This document shows positions 1 to 9,557 of a stretch of 64,000 nucleotides of DNA, piece by piece (position 1 is the first letter of the stretch; every line of letters begins with the position of its first letter). Location of the stretch: positions 1,240,001 to 1,304,000 of the forward strand of contig OY776489.1 in NCBI GenBank assembly GCA_963675655.1, in the 5' to 3' direction. The notes beneath the pieces were generated by a model. That model saw only the letters and a program-made list of their open reading frames with translations, did no database searches and had not been told where the DNA came from. This DNA is from CAXXOK01 sp963675655. GTDB taxonomy: Bacteria > Bacillota > Clostridia > Christensenellales > Aristaeellaceae. A program made the translations under genes and the position numbers.

Positions 1-2853
1 CGCATGTTGCAGGGCGGCGGCGACCTCTTGTTCGTCATTGTGGAAAACCACCCGCCAAACGCCGCTTTTTTGTGGAAAACTTGTGGGTTGTGAGGATAAT
101 GCCCCTTCCATCCCGTTTATCCTCATGGCATTGTCTAAAACTCCCGTTGCTTCCCCCGACCCGTTATCTTCTGCAAAAGCATCGCTGCTGTCTACGCACT
201 GGCAGACCCAGTTTAGCATACTGCCCGCGCCGAACACATCGTATGCCGATCCCGCATCCGTCTGTGGACTTTGGCGCACCAGCCCCTGCGGCGAAATTTT
301 TTCATCGCAGCCCAGCAGCACCAGCTCGTCCCGCGCACGCGTCATGGCGACATACAGCAGCCGCGCACGCTCCGCCTTTTCCTCGGCCTGCGTGCGCATG
401 GCGATAGCGGATTTGAGCAGCGTGTCGTCAGTCGTGCGGGCTTCTTCATTAATATAGGGCAGCGCCATACCCAGACGCGGGTGCATCAGCACCTGTGCGC
501 GCGGGCGGCGGTTGAAACCATTTTCCAGCCCCATTACGAAAACGATGGGAAATTCCAGCCCCTTGGATTTGTGTATGGTCATCACACGCACCACATCTTC
601 AAACGGGCTGAGCACAGTGGGGCTTTCGCCGCTGCGCACACCGCTTTGCGATTGCATACTGGTTATGAAATCATATAGATCTCCACCCCGCCGCAGCACA
701 TGATCGCCCGCCTTTTGGCAGAGCATACGCAGGTTGGCCTGCCTCAGCTGCCCGCCCGGTTGGCACCCGTAAAAGGCGTACAGCCCGGAACGGTTCAGCC
801 AGCCCCACAGGTACGCATCCAGCGGAGATTCGGTTAGCAAAAACCGCTCGCGCGCCAGCATGGCAAGTGCCTGCCCGCAGCGTTTTCCAAGCGTATCCTC
901 CTGCGTTTCGGCAACGCTTTGCAGAGCCGAGAGGAACGAACCGCTCTCGTGCCGCAGGCGTATGGCCGCCAGCTCCCGCTCGTCCATGCCGACAGTCGGG
1001 CCGCGCAGGCACGCCAGCAGCGAAAGATCGTCCGCCAGATTATCCATCAGGCGCAGGTGATTCATCGCTTGGGCAATCTCCTCGGTATCCATGGCGTCGC
1101 CCCGGTCCTCGCAGTACACGGGAATCCCCATTTCGCTCAAGGTACGCTCCAGTATATCGGCAACGCCCTTCATCTTCGGGCCTAAAATGGCAATGTCGCG
1201 GTATTGCACAGTTCCGGCTGGGTTTCCCTCCCGGTCCAAAAGCGGCTGCCCCACACGCTTTTTAATTTCCCTGCCCAGCGCATAGGCTTGCAGCTTGACC
1301 CTATCGCCCGCACGCACAGCTTGGGTAAACAGGTGCAGCGACATCGGCGCATCACCCGCGCTTAGCAAACCGGGGTTGAGCCGCGCTTCCTGATCGTATG
1401 CGATTTCGGTCACTTCTTTTTGCATTACATGGGTAAACACACGGTTTACTGCCGCAAGCACCTTTTCGCGGGAGCGAAAATTCGCGTTTAAGGTAATGCG
1501 CCGCTGTGGTGCATCCTCCCGGGGGGAAAACGCCTGCGCCTTGTCCATAAACAACGTGGGGTCGGCCTGCCGGAAACGGTAGATGCTCTGTTTCACATCG
1601 CCCACGTAAAAGTAGTATTGCGCCACGGGCGATGTTTCACGTGAAACATTCTGCCGAAGCGCGTTTAAAATTGCCTCTTGCACGCCGCTGATGTCCTGAT
1701 ACTCATCCACAAACACAGCATCGTAACGCGCGGCGATGGTTTGGCGAATTTCTTCGGTCTTGAGTATCTTTAGCGTCATATGCTCAAGATCCGAAAAATC
1801 GATGAGATTCTTCTCCCGCTTATAGGCCGCGTACTGCTCCATCAAATCTGCCATCGTATCGCGCAGGGCGCGCAGGGAAGGCTGCATGGCATTCAGGCGG
1901 CCGATCGCCGCTTCAGCATCGGCCGGCAGCTGGCCTTCCACCTTGTTTATCAGCTTTTTCATCGCTTCCCGGTTCTCTTTATACCGGTCGCGCAGGTCGG
2001 CTTCCACCCCTTCCAACTTCTTTACGGTCGGGAGCCGCAAGAGGCTGAACGCAGCCGCGGCAGCCTGCAACGTCAGCAAGTCTACCGCTGCCGCTTCGGT
2101 TACAGCGGCCACCGCCTCCGCATCGCTTTGCATGGTTGGTAAATAGGCTGGCGGACAGTACGGGTCTTCCCCAATGGAAAGGCTCTGCGCCGCAAGCTCT
2201 GCCGCGCCGGAAACCAGCAACTGCGTATCCTGCAAGATCGCGTCCGCCATGGCGCCGCTTTTCACATCCTCCAGCGCATAGGCTTTCTCCGCCGCTTCGG
2301 TGAGCCATTCTAAAGGGTTTGGCAGCGCAATCAAGAAGAAATAGAGCGCGTTTAAGATCCCTTCAATCTGCGTATCCGTAAATTTTGCTGTCAGGCTGGC
2401 AGCGTTCGGCTCGCCCTGTGCGGCACGATCGTATAAACGCTCCATCGCATCTGCCATTGCCTGATTGCGCAAAGCGGTATTGGTGTTCTCATCTCCCAGC
2501 ATCGCCTGCGGGTCGATATCCACCATTTGAAAATACTCTTGCACCACTTTTTGGCAAAAACTATGCAATGTGCTGATTTGCGCGTTTTCCAGCTTTTCCG
2601 CCTGCGCGCGCAACCGCCGGTCTTCAACTGCCGCCTCGGCCAGCCGCGCTTGCAGCCGTTCCCGCATTTCGGCAGCGGCGGCATGGGTAAAGGTAACCAC
2701 CAGCATCCTGTCGATGGTGAGGCCGTCTTGCGAAATCAAATCAAAAATGCGCTCAATCAATACACGGGTCTTGCCGCTGCCCGCGGCGGCGGACACCAAC
2801 AGATCGGGATTCCGTGCGTGGATGGCGGCATGCTGCGCAGCGGTAAAGGGCAT
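1..2853 (-). CDS. addA: ATP-dependent helicase/nuclease subunit A (AddA), 3' end cut by window
   Basis: UvrD-like helicase subunit of the AddAB double-strand break resection enzyme; 951 codons are inside the window and the C-terminal nuclease part lies beyond base 1. Visible motifs in order: Walker A AAAGSGKT at residues 22-29, FTHAAAAEMRER (motif Ia), FVDEYQDISGVQEA (motif II, with IS where TN is more usual), GDVKQSIYRFRQ (motif III), and TIHKSKGLEFPIVF (motif V region). The start at 2853 is set by a GAGGTGAT ribosome binding site. An addB gene normally precedes addA, but here the upstream neighbour is a non-coding parS region and then glgP on the other strand, so AddB must be encoded elsewhere. 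A perfect parS site lies inside the coding sequence. Confidence 0.95.
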   Translation of the reverse strand, partial: MPFTAAQHAAIHARNPDLLVSAAAGSGKTRVLIERIFDLISQDGLTIDRMLVVTFTHAAAAEMRERLQARLAEAAVEDRRLRAQAEKLENAQISTLHSFCQKVVQEYFQMVDIDPQAMLGDENTNTALRNQAMADAMERLYDRAAQGEPNAASLTAKFTDTQIEGILNALYFFLIALPNPLEWLTEAAEKAYALEDVKSGAMADAILQDTQLLVSGAAELAAQSLSIGEDPYCPPAYLPTMQSDAEAVAAVTEAAAVDLLTLQAAAAAFSLLRLPTVKKLEGVEADLRDRYKENREAMKKLINKVEGQLPADAEAAIGRLNAMQPSLRALRDTMADLMEQYAAYKREKNLIDFSDLEHMTLKILKTEEIRQTIAARYDAVFVDEYQDISGVQEAILNALRQNVSRETSPVAQYYFYVGDVKQSIYRFRQADPTLFMDKAQAFSPREDAPQRRITLNANFRSREKVLAAVNRVFTHVMQKEVTEIAYDQEARLNPGLLSAGDAPMSLHLFTQAVRAGDRVKLQAYALGREIKKRVGQPLLDREGNPAGTVQYRDIAILGPKMKGVADILERTLSEMGIPVYCEDRGDAMDTEEIAQAMNHLRLMDNLADDLSLLACLRGPTVGMDERELAAIRLRHESGSFLSALQSVAETQEDTLGKRCGQALAMLARERFLLTESPLDAYLWGWLNRSGLYAFYGCQPGGQLRQANLRMLCQKAGDHVLRRGGDLYDFITSMQSQSGVRSGESPTVLSPFEDVVRVMTIHKSKGLEFPIVFVMGLENGFNRRPRAQVLMHPRLGMALPYINEEARTTDDTLLKSAIAMRTQAEEKAERARLLYVAMTRARDELVLLGCDEKISPQGLVRQSPQTDAGSAYDVFGAGSMLNWVCQCVDSSDAFAEDNGSGEATGVLDNAMRINGMEGALSSQPTSFPQKSGVWRVVFHNDEQEVAAALQHA
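1633..1648. promoter_or_regulatory. parS site inside addA
   Basis: TGTTTCACGTGAAACA, identical to the Bacillus Spo0J/ParB parS consensus and perfectly palindromic. It lies in the addA reading frame, where it encodes NVSRET. Confidence 0.9.
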
Positions 2854-3011
2854 ACGATCACCTCGTTTGGTACTATTGTATCGGCATTACGTGCCGTTGG
2901 CAAGGGGGTGTATACCCGCTGCTATACGTATGCATTTTTATTTAGATAGATCGTATCAATGCTTATTATGGTAACAAAGCATATTTCTTTTTCCCTGTGG
3001 ATGAACAAAGA

Positions 3012-3435
3012 CGTTTCACGTGAAACATTTTGGAGGTTTCTGCATTTGCCCTGTGGTAAATTCCTTTTACCAATTGATATATAGAAACCATCCTTTTGCT
3101 TTTACAGGGGCTAACGATGTTTCACGTGAAACCTTTGCATAGCGACACCGCGCCTTCCCTTCCTGTTTACCGCATCAACGGAATCGCTGTCTACAGCAGA
3201 AGCCTTCCTAACCTTTATTATGTTTCCCATGAACCCTCTTCACATATGAATATTCTTCTGCAATAGAGAAGCGTTGGCAAATCGCATTGCAATTCAGCAA
3301 TGCGCTACACCAGGCTGCGCATTTCGAATGTTTCACGTGAAACATCTGCTTTTTTATAGCCAAAATCCCCATTCACCCTACGCACCAAAACACGCGTTTT
3401 ATTCTGTTTCATATACATATGTTTCACGTGAAACA
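3012..3435. promoter_or_regulatory. Cluster of four parS sites in the addA-glgP gap
   Basis: Four further copies of the 16-bp ParB site lie at 3012-3027 (first base C instead of T), 3118-3133 (last base C instead of A), 3329-3344 (perfect) and 3420-3435 (perfect). With the site in addA this makes five in 1.8 kb. Such clusters load ParB/SMC close to the replication origin in Bacillota. The 815-bp gap otherwise shows no convincing gene; short frames here simply read through the palindromes. parA and parB are not in the window. Confidence 0.92.
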
Positions 3436-3610
3436 TCATAACCAGTTCCCTGCTTACTTCGCTTCGTAAACCGGGTAACGTTTCAACAGGCAAACCCGAG
3501 AATGCCCCAGTATTCACGAATATGTTTGGATGGCTGTTCTACGCATCAGGCGACAGATGATTTCCATTTTCCGGTTAAATTTCTTTTCCTCCGTTTTCAT
3601 TTCCGTTTAT

Positions 3611-3639
3611 TTGCCGTCCTATACGAACCATGCTATAAT
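3611..3639 (+). promoter_or_regulatory. SigA-type promoter of glgP
   Basis: TTGCCG (3611-3616), a 17-bp spacer, then a perfect TATAAT (3634-3639), 29 bp before the glgP start. Spacing and -10 box fit the housekeeping sigma factor. Confidence 0.75.
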
Positions 3640-3668
3640 AGCTGCATCCTATCTGAAGGAGGATTTTT

Positions 3669-6116
3669 ATGCCGGCAACCAAATTTGACGTCGACAGCAT
3701 TAAGCAAAGTATTATCGGCAAATTGCAGCGCTACTATGGCGTAACCGTAGACAACTCTTCCATGCAACAGCTTTATAAGGCTACCGCCTCCACCGTACGC
3801 GACCAGATTATGCAAAAGTGGATGGTCAGCCGCGAAAAACGCGCCAGCGAACAGGGTAAACGGCTTTACTATTTATCCGTTGAGTTTTTGATGGGACGCA
3901 GCTTGAACTGTAACCTGATTAACCTGTGCAGCCAGGCGAATTACAGACAAGCGCTGGAAGAACTGCACATCGACCCGATGAAATTACTGACCGAAGAACC
4001 GGAACCGGCGTTGGGCAACGGCGGGCTGGGGCGTTTGGCCGCCTGCTTTCTGGATAGCCTTGCCAGCCTGAACATCCCCTCGATGGGCTGCACCATTCGC
4101 TACGAGTACGGTCTTTTCCGCCAAAAAATTGTGGACGGCCAACAGGTGGAGATGCCGGATACCTGGCTGCAAAACGGCAACGTTTGGGAAATCGTCGCCG
4201 CTGAGGATATTTGCCAGGTGCAGTTTGGCGGAAACGTGATTGAAACTGAGGAAAACGGCCGCCGCACCTTCGCGCTGGAAAATGCCTACACCATCGACGC
4301 CGTGCCGTACGATATGCCCGTTGTGGGCTACGATACGGACTGCGTGGATACCCTGCGCACGTGGAGCGCGCGCAGCTGCGAAGTATTCGACCTGAAAACC
4401 TTCGGCCGCGGCGAATACGACAAAGCCATGGACGAAATGAAGATGGCCGAGGTCATCAACAAAGTGCTCTACCCGGAGGACAGCCATTGGGAGGGTAAAC
4501 TGCTGCGTATGAAGCAGCATTACTTTTTCACCTCGGCGACCCTGCAATACGCGCTGAAAGATTTTAAACGCCAGTATGGCAATAACTTCGATCTGCTGCC
4601 TGATAAGGTCACCTTCCACATCAACGATACGCACCCCGGCCTTGCGATACCGGAGCTGATGCGTTTGCTGATCGATCAGGAGGGCCTGGACTGGGAAAAG
4701 GCCGAATCCATCACGCGCCGCTGCGTCGCCTACACCAACCACACCGTTATGGAAGAGGCGCTGGAGCATTGGCCGCAGGATATGATGAAGCAGACGCTCC
4801 CGCGTATCTTTATGATTTTGGAGGAGCTGAACCGCCGCCTGTGCGAACGTTTGTTCCAGGTATTCCCGGATCAGTGGGAGCGCATCGGCCATATGGCGAT
4901 TATCGGCTATGGGCAGGTGCACATGGCAAACCTTTGCGTAGCCTATTCCTCCAGCGTGAACGGCGTAAGCCAGCTACATGGCAAAATCCTCACCGAAGGG
5001 CTGTTCCACGATTATTATCTGGTCAACCCCGACAAGTTTACCGCCATTACCAACGGCATTACCCACCGCCGCTGGCTGCTCTCCGCCAACCCCGCCTTGC
5101 GCGATCTGCTAACAGAAACCATTGGCGACGGCTTTTATAAAAACGCGCAGGAGCTGGAAAAACTGCTGCCCTTTGCGCAGGACGCGGCCTTCCGCCAGAA
5201 ATTTGCCGAGGTAAAGCAGCTGAATAAACAGCGCTTGTCCAACCTGATCGAGCGGCGGCAGGGGATTACGCTGGATCCCTCGTTCATCTTCGACGTACAG
5301 GCCAAGCGCCTGCACGAATACAAGCGGCAATTGCTCAACGGCCTGCATATACAGGTGCTGTACAACCGCATTGTGGACGACCCCAATTACGATGCGCCGC
5401 CGCGCGTTTTCCTGTTCGGGGCAAAAGCCGCGCCGGGCTACTACCGCGCCAAGCTGATTATCCGCTACTTAAATGCCCTTGCGGAGCTGATTGATAAACA
5501 CCCCCGCGCACGCAAGTACCTGAAAGTGGTTTACATCGAAAACTACGACGTATCCACCGCCGAATTCCTGATGCCCGCCGCCGAGATCAGCCAGCAGCTT
5601 TCCACTGCCGGCAAGGAAGCCAGCGGCACCGGCAACATGAAATTTATGATGAACGGCGCCATCACGCTGGGCACCATGGACGGCGCTAATGTGGAAATTT
5701 ACGACCAGGTAGGGCCGGACAACATTTACATTTTCGGTATGCGCGCCGAAACTGTGGAGGGCATGTACAAAGAGGGAAGTTACAACCCCATGCACATTTT
5801 TGAGACCAATGCGGAAATCCGCGGGGCGCTGGGCCAGTGGCTGGATGGTACGCTGTTCCCCGACGAACCCATGGCCCTGCAGGATCTGTACCACATGCTG
5901 CTGATGGGTGATTACGGCGGAATGCCGGATGCGTATTTCGTGCTGAAGGATTTTGGCAGCTACTCCATGGCAAACCGCCGCATGGTGGAGGATTACCAGA
6001 ACCGTGAAAAATGGCTGAAAATGGCGATTACCAATACGGCCAAATCCGGCTATTTCGCCTCCGATCGCGCCATTAGCGAATACAACAATAAAATCTGGCA
6101 CATTCAACCGATCTAA
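3669..6116 (+). CDS. glgP: Glycogen/starch/alpha-glucan phosphorylase
   Basis: Cytosolic PLP enzyme that releases glucose-1-phosphate from glycogen or maltodextrin. At 815 residues it has the usual full length. Family signatures are LYYLSVEFLMGRSL near the N terminus, NGGLGRLAACFLDSLA, FHINDTHPGLAIPELMRLL, FDVQAKRLHEYKRQLLN, and the PLP lysine in EASGTGNMKFMMNGA. The start is preceded by GAAGGAGG at good spacing. It stands alone, with its own promoter and a strong terminator, and no glgABCD genes are nearby. It is the only plus-strand gene in the first 24 kb. Confidence 0.97.
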   Translation: MPATKFDVDSIKQSIIGKLQRYYGVTVDNSSMQQLYKATASTVRDQIMQKWMVSREKRASEQGKRLYYLSVEFLMGRSLNCNLINLCSQANYRQALEELHIDPMKLLTEEPEPALGNGGLGRLAACFLDSLASLNIPSMGCTIRYEYGLFRQKIVDGQQVEMPDTWLQNGNVWEIVAAEDICQVQFGGNVIETEENGRRTFALENAYTIDAVPYDMPVVGYDTDCVDTLRTWSARSCEVFDLKTFGRGEYDKAMDEMKMAEVINKVLYPEDSHWEGKLLRMKQHYFFTSATLQYALKDFKRQYGNNFDLLPDKVTFHINDTHPGLAIPELMRLLIDQEGLDWEKAESITRRCVAYTNHTVMEEALEHWPQDMMKQTLPRIFMILEELNRRLCERLFQVFPDQWERIGHMAIIGYGQVHMANLCVAYSSSVNGVSQLHGKILTEGLFHDYYLVNPDKFTAITNGITHRRWLLSANPALRDLLTETIGDGFYKNAQELEKLLPFAQDAAFRQKFAEVKQLNKQRLSNLIERRQGITLDPSFIFDVQAKRLHEYKRQLLNGLHIQVLYNRIVDDPNYDAPPRVFLFGAKAAPGYYRAKLIIRYLNALAELIDKHPRARKYLKVVYIENYDVSTAEFLMPAAEISQQLSTAGKEASGTGNMKFMMNGAITLGTMDGANVEIYDQVGPDNIYIFGMRAETVEGMYKEGSYNPMHIFETNAEIRGALGQWLDGTLFPDEPMALQDLYHMLLMGDYGGMPDAYFVLKDFGSYSMANRRMVEDYQNREKWLKMAITNTAKSGYFASDRAISEYNNKIWHIQPI

Positions 6117-6280
6117 AACGCGCCTTTCGCCGCAAAACGCCGCTTCCGGAGTCGCCGCAAACCCGCTTTACCGTATCAATAAGGCGAAGCAAGGTGTCTT
6201 AGGGCTACGTTTGCCAGTTCGCAACGGCTTCCCCCTACCCGCCTGCAGCGAATAGCACAGACCTGCTGCATAACAGATGA

Positions 6281-6319
6281 ACGCGGCAAGAACCATACTG
6301 GTTCTTGCCGCGTTTTTTT
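6281..6319 (+). terminator. Intrinsic terminator downstream of glgP
   Basis: A 14-bp perfect stem (ACGCGGCAAGAACC / GGTTCTTGCCGCGT) with loop ATACT, followed by a run of T. It lies 165 bp after glgP. The rest of 6117-6625 shows no gene that I can support. Confidence 0.9.
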
Positions 6320-6625
6320 GTTACGTTGGGTACTCACTGCTTACATGCAACGATGCGTTTTTGTTTTATCATAATGGTCTATCCTTGCTTATCTCCCGTC
6401 GTTTCCAATCACTACGCTTTTGGTCAAGCTAAAAGCGGGCGCTGTGTACACAGGGGCTAGGCGCAGAAGATCAGCTTTGTCGGTCGCTGCTGCCAAAGGC
6501 AAAAGCATCCGGCTTTTCTTATTTTCCAGTGTTATGCCGGATATGCTTTGTTGCATATACAGTGCTTGCCCATAATGGTTTACCAGGCCGCGCAAAGAGA
6601 ACTTTTAACTTACCTTCAATTGGCT

Positions 6626-7528
6626 TTACCCAATATCTACGCCCAGCAATGCTTTGGCAACCAGACCAATGATAAACGCAATCAGCGTTACGCCAAGGCT
6701 GATGGAAATCATCTCGATGAAGCGTCTGCGGAAGGGGACGGATTTGGCTACGCTGACGTAGTAGTTAAACCCGAGAATCACCAGCACGACCACGAGGATC
6801 ATCAGCAAAAGCGCGACCGCCCAGAGCGAATCGGGTAAAAGCAGGTAGGGCAGCACCAGCAGCGCAACGGTGATAAGGTACGTAATGCCGGTGTAAATAC
6901 TGGATTTTATCGCGTCCTTGTGGCCCTCGGCCCGCTCGGCCAGATAGTTGCTCGCCGCCATGGATAGCGTGGCGCTGATGCCGGTGATGATGCCGCTGAG
7001 CGCGACCACGCGCGTGTTTTGCAGCGCAAAGCTGAGACCCGCAATGGTACCGGTCAGCTCGACAAGCGCATCGTTTAACCCTAGCACCATCGCGCCGACG
7101 TATTGTAAACGCTCTTCGTTGAGCATGTTGATAATTTCTTTTTCGTGGCGCATCTCATCCGCTTGAATGCCGGAAGCATCGGGAACTTCCTTTTTCAGCG
7201 TATCGTACACATCCACAGCTTCGCTTTCGCCCTGTGACAGGCTTTTGAGCACAAAGGTGTAGCCTAGCAGGCGTGATAGCAGCTTTAAAAAGAAAATACG
7301 CATCCGCCGAGGCTTGATCATCTGCCCGCTGATGCTTTGCCAATAGGCCGCATGCATCTTCTCATCCGTGCTCATGCGTTTGAGAAGGCCGCTGTTTTCC
7401 GGGTTCTTCTCCCGCTTGGCCATGTAGGCGTATACGATTGCGCCTGTTTCCTCGTCCCGTTGGCTTTGCAGTATAACCGCTTGCGTTTCCGCGCTGAACG
7501 AGCTGAATGCTGGCTTTTTATTTTCCAT
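6626..7528 (-). CDS. Ferritin-like/VIT1 (CCC1) family membrane protein
   Basis: 300 residues, probably a metal (iron/manganese) transporter. Residues ~1-150 are a rubrerythrin/ferritin-like helical domain with Glu/His residues (QRDEETGAIVYAY, STDEKMHAAYW, ADEMRHEKEI). The C-terminal half is VIT1/CCC1: GLNDALVELTGTIAGLSFAL, then SGIITGISATLSMAASNYLAERAE, then three hydrophobic segments. The start at 7528 is chosen because AAGGAGGGACAATT precedes it; an ATG 21 codons upstream lacks a ribosome binding site. In this fused architecture the ferritin-like domain is thought to bind metal for the membrane part; the actual ion is not shown by the sequence. It is monocistronic. Confidence 0.88.
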   Translation of the reverse strand: MENKKPAFSSFSAETQAVILQSQRDEETGAIVYAYMAKREKNPENSGLLKRMSTDEKMHAAYWQSISGQMIKPRRMRIFFLKLLSRLLGYTFVLKSLSQGESEAVDVYDTLKKEVPDASGIQADEMRHEKEIINMLNEERLQYVGAMVLGLNDALVELTGTIAGLSFALQNTRVVALSGIITGISATLSMAASNYLAERAEGHKDAIKSSIYTGITYLITVALLVLPYLLLPDSLWAVALLLMILVVVLVILGFNYYVSVAKSVPFRRRFIEMISISLGVTLIAFIIGLVAKALLGVDIG

Positions 7529-7756
7529 AATTGTCCCTCCTTGCCGATGGAGTATGGTTTCGCGTAGAGAGCAGTCTTTTCCTGCTTGCAAGCCGCGCCG
7601 TTGCAGTTGTTGTTAAGCAATGGAACGCTCATGAGCAGCTTTTTGCATACCGATCTATTGCTTAAAACCTCGACTGCCATACGCGGCTCCTGTGGTTTCG
7701 TTGTTCCTTTTCATAATTGATCCCGGCCGTTTGTTTTTTCCCGCAAACCAACCGTA

Positions 7757-8536
7757 TCATTCCCCCCGGTTGATGACGTCGTACATCAGTATCGCCGCCG
7801 CAATCGCCGCATTGAGCGATTCCGCCCCGCCCCGCATGGGCAGGCGAAAGCGATGCGTCGCCAGCTGCGCTGTTTCCGGGCGGATGCCCGCACCCTCGTT
7901 GCCGATGATGATGCATAGCCGCTGTGGCAGCGCCACACGGGCGTAAAAATTTTCGCCATCCAAAACCGCGGCGAGAATGGCATACTGCTTATTTTTTAAC
8001 ACGTTCACAGCTTCGGCGGCACCTTCCACCCGCGCGACCGGTAGGCGGAAAATGCTGCCCATGGTAGCGCGTAGGGTTTTGGGCGAAAAAGGATCGGCAC
8101 AGCCTTGCGTGAGGATGCTGCCGGAAAACCCGGCCGCGTCTGCTGTGCGCAGGATGGTGCCGACATTGCCGGGGTCCTGCACATCTTCTAGTAAAATCAG
8201 CTTGTCTCCCAAATCATCCAGTGTAGCGCTTTTAGGTAGCCGTACCGTCGCAGCAATGCCTTGCGGGGTTTTCACCTGCGAAACGGCGGAAAGTACATGC
8301 GCGGGTACGGCGTAGCAGATGGTGCTATCCACCGTTGCAAGCATCGGCTGGAAGCGCTCTGCCTGCGCCTGATCGATAAACACCGCGGCAATTCCCTGCG
8401 GTTGATTCGCGATGGCTTCGGCGACCATGTGTTCCCCTTCGCATAGAAAAAGACCCGCTTCTTCCCGCCCTCGCTTGGTTTGCAGGGCTTTGGCCGCTTG
8501 TACGGCCGGATTGCGGGTGCTAGTGATGGTTTGCAT
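7757..8536 (-). CDS. SpoU/TrmH-family RNA 2'-O-methyltransferase
   Basis: 259 residues with an N-terminal substrate-binding domain and a C-terminal SPOUT knot. The three SPOUT motifs are clear: DPGNVGTILRTADAAG (motif 1), IIGNEGAGI (motif 2) and MRGGAESLNAAIAAAILMYD (motif 3). These enzymes methylate a ribose 2'-OH of rRNA or tRNA using SAM. In Clostridia such genes usually sit before pheST; here the neighbours are the VIT protein and a repeat array. Which nucleotide is modified cannot be told. Confidence 0.92.
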   Translation of the reverse strand: MQTITSTRNPAVQAAKALQTKRGREEAGLFLCEGEHMVAEAIANQPQGIAAVFIDQAQAERFQPMLATVDSTICYAVPAHVLSAVSQVKTPQGIAATVRLPKSATLDDLGDKLILLEDVQDPGNVGTILRTADAAGFSGSILTQGCADPFSPKTLRATMGSIFRLPVARVEGAAEAVNVLKNKQYAILAAVLDGENFYARVALPQRLCIIIGNEGAGIRPETAQLATHRFRLPMRGGAESLNAAIAAAILMYDVINRGE

Positions 8537-8750
8537 ATGTCCGCCTTTCGGATAGGTGTTTGTTATGATCCTGCGATACTGATCGCTTGTCTGGTTTGCG
8601 AATATAGTTCGATTGTTTTTCGTAACGAATTATTTAAGTAGAAACATACCGTTCCATAGAACCTTCTCTAACGGTTTTTATAACGTCGTGTGGCCTCCTA
8701 ACTGTTAATCAGAGAGTCCGCCACCCGTTGCACACATTAAAATATCCCTC

Positions 8751-9535
8751 CGGCCAAGCCAATCCCCATGGTGAACCCACCATCGCCATCCCTTGTCCGC
8801 GTGATAACGCGGTCAAAGATGGGTCAAGGGCAACCCTCTGCCGGGGGCGCGGGTGTGGATCCCTCGCACGTACCCTATTCCCTCCGGCCAAGCCAAGCCT
8901 CATGGTAAGCCCACTATCGCCATCCCTTGGCCGCGTGATAACGCGGTCAAAGATGGGTCAAGGGCAACGCCCTTGCCAGGGGCGCGGGTGTGGAACCCTC
9001 GCACGTACCCTACCCCTCCGGCCAAGCCAAGCCCCATGGTAAGCCCACCATCGCCATCCCTTGGCTGCGTGATAACGCGGTCAAAGATGGGTCAAGGGCA
9101 ACGCCCTTGCCGGGGTGCGGGGGTGGAACCCTCGCACGTACCCTATCCCTCCGGCCAAGCCAATCCCCATGGTGAACCCACCATCGCCATCCCTTGGCTG
9201 CGTGAAACGCGGTCAAAACCGGGTCAAGGGCAACGCCCTTGCCGGGGGCGCGGGGGTGGAACCATCACACGTACCCTATCCCTTCCGGCCAAGCCAAGCC
9301 CCACGGTGAACCCACCATCGCCATCCCTTGGCCGCGTGATAACGCGGTCAAAGATGGGTCAAGGGCAACGCCCTTGCCGGGGGTGTGGGGGTAGAACCCT
9401 CGCACGTACCCTACCCCTCCGGCCAAGCCAAGCCCCATGGTAAGCCCACTATCGCCATCCCTTGGCCGCGTGATAACGCGGTCAAAGATGGGTCAAGGGC
9501 AACGCCCTTGCCGGGGGTTTCAGGGGGCGGCGCCC
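8751..9535. repeat. Tandem array of six ~134-bp units
   Basis: Units begin with CGGCCAAGCCAA at 8751, 8885, 9019, 9152, 9286 and 9420. Each carries two small hairpins, CCGCGT-GATA-ACGCGG and AAGGGC-AAC-GCCCTT, then a GGGGG-rich tract and ACGTACCCTA. The last unit ends in GGGGCGGCGCCCC and ACGTCCCCCC, reaching to within about 20 bp of the argS stop. Long open frames through the array arise from the repeats and are not credible genes. The gap 8537-8750 shows nothing else. Confidence 0.95.
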
Positions 9536-9557
9536 CATGACGTCCCCCCTGTCCTTT

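Noticed and set aside
3305..3517. 70-codon minus-strand frame in the parS region
   Set aside because: Contains the parS palindromes translated as FHVKH and VSRET; no ribosome binding site or family.
3984..4922. 312-codon open frame on the minus strand
   Set aside because: Shadow of glgP in a GC-rich gene; His/Gln-rich translation is typical of antisense frames.
8853..9443. 196-codon frame in the 134-bp array
   Set aside because: Created by the repeats, with the same peptide over and over and no ribosome binding site.
8751..9535. CRISPR array
   Set aside because: Units are about 134 bp and nearly identical throughout, with no variable spacers of constant size; no cas genes.
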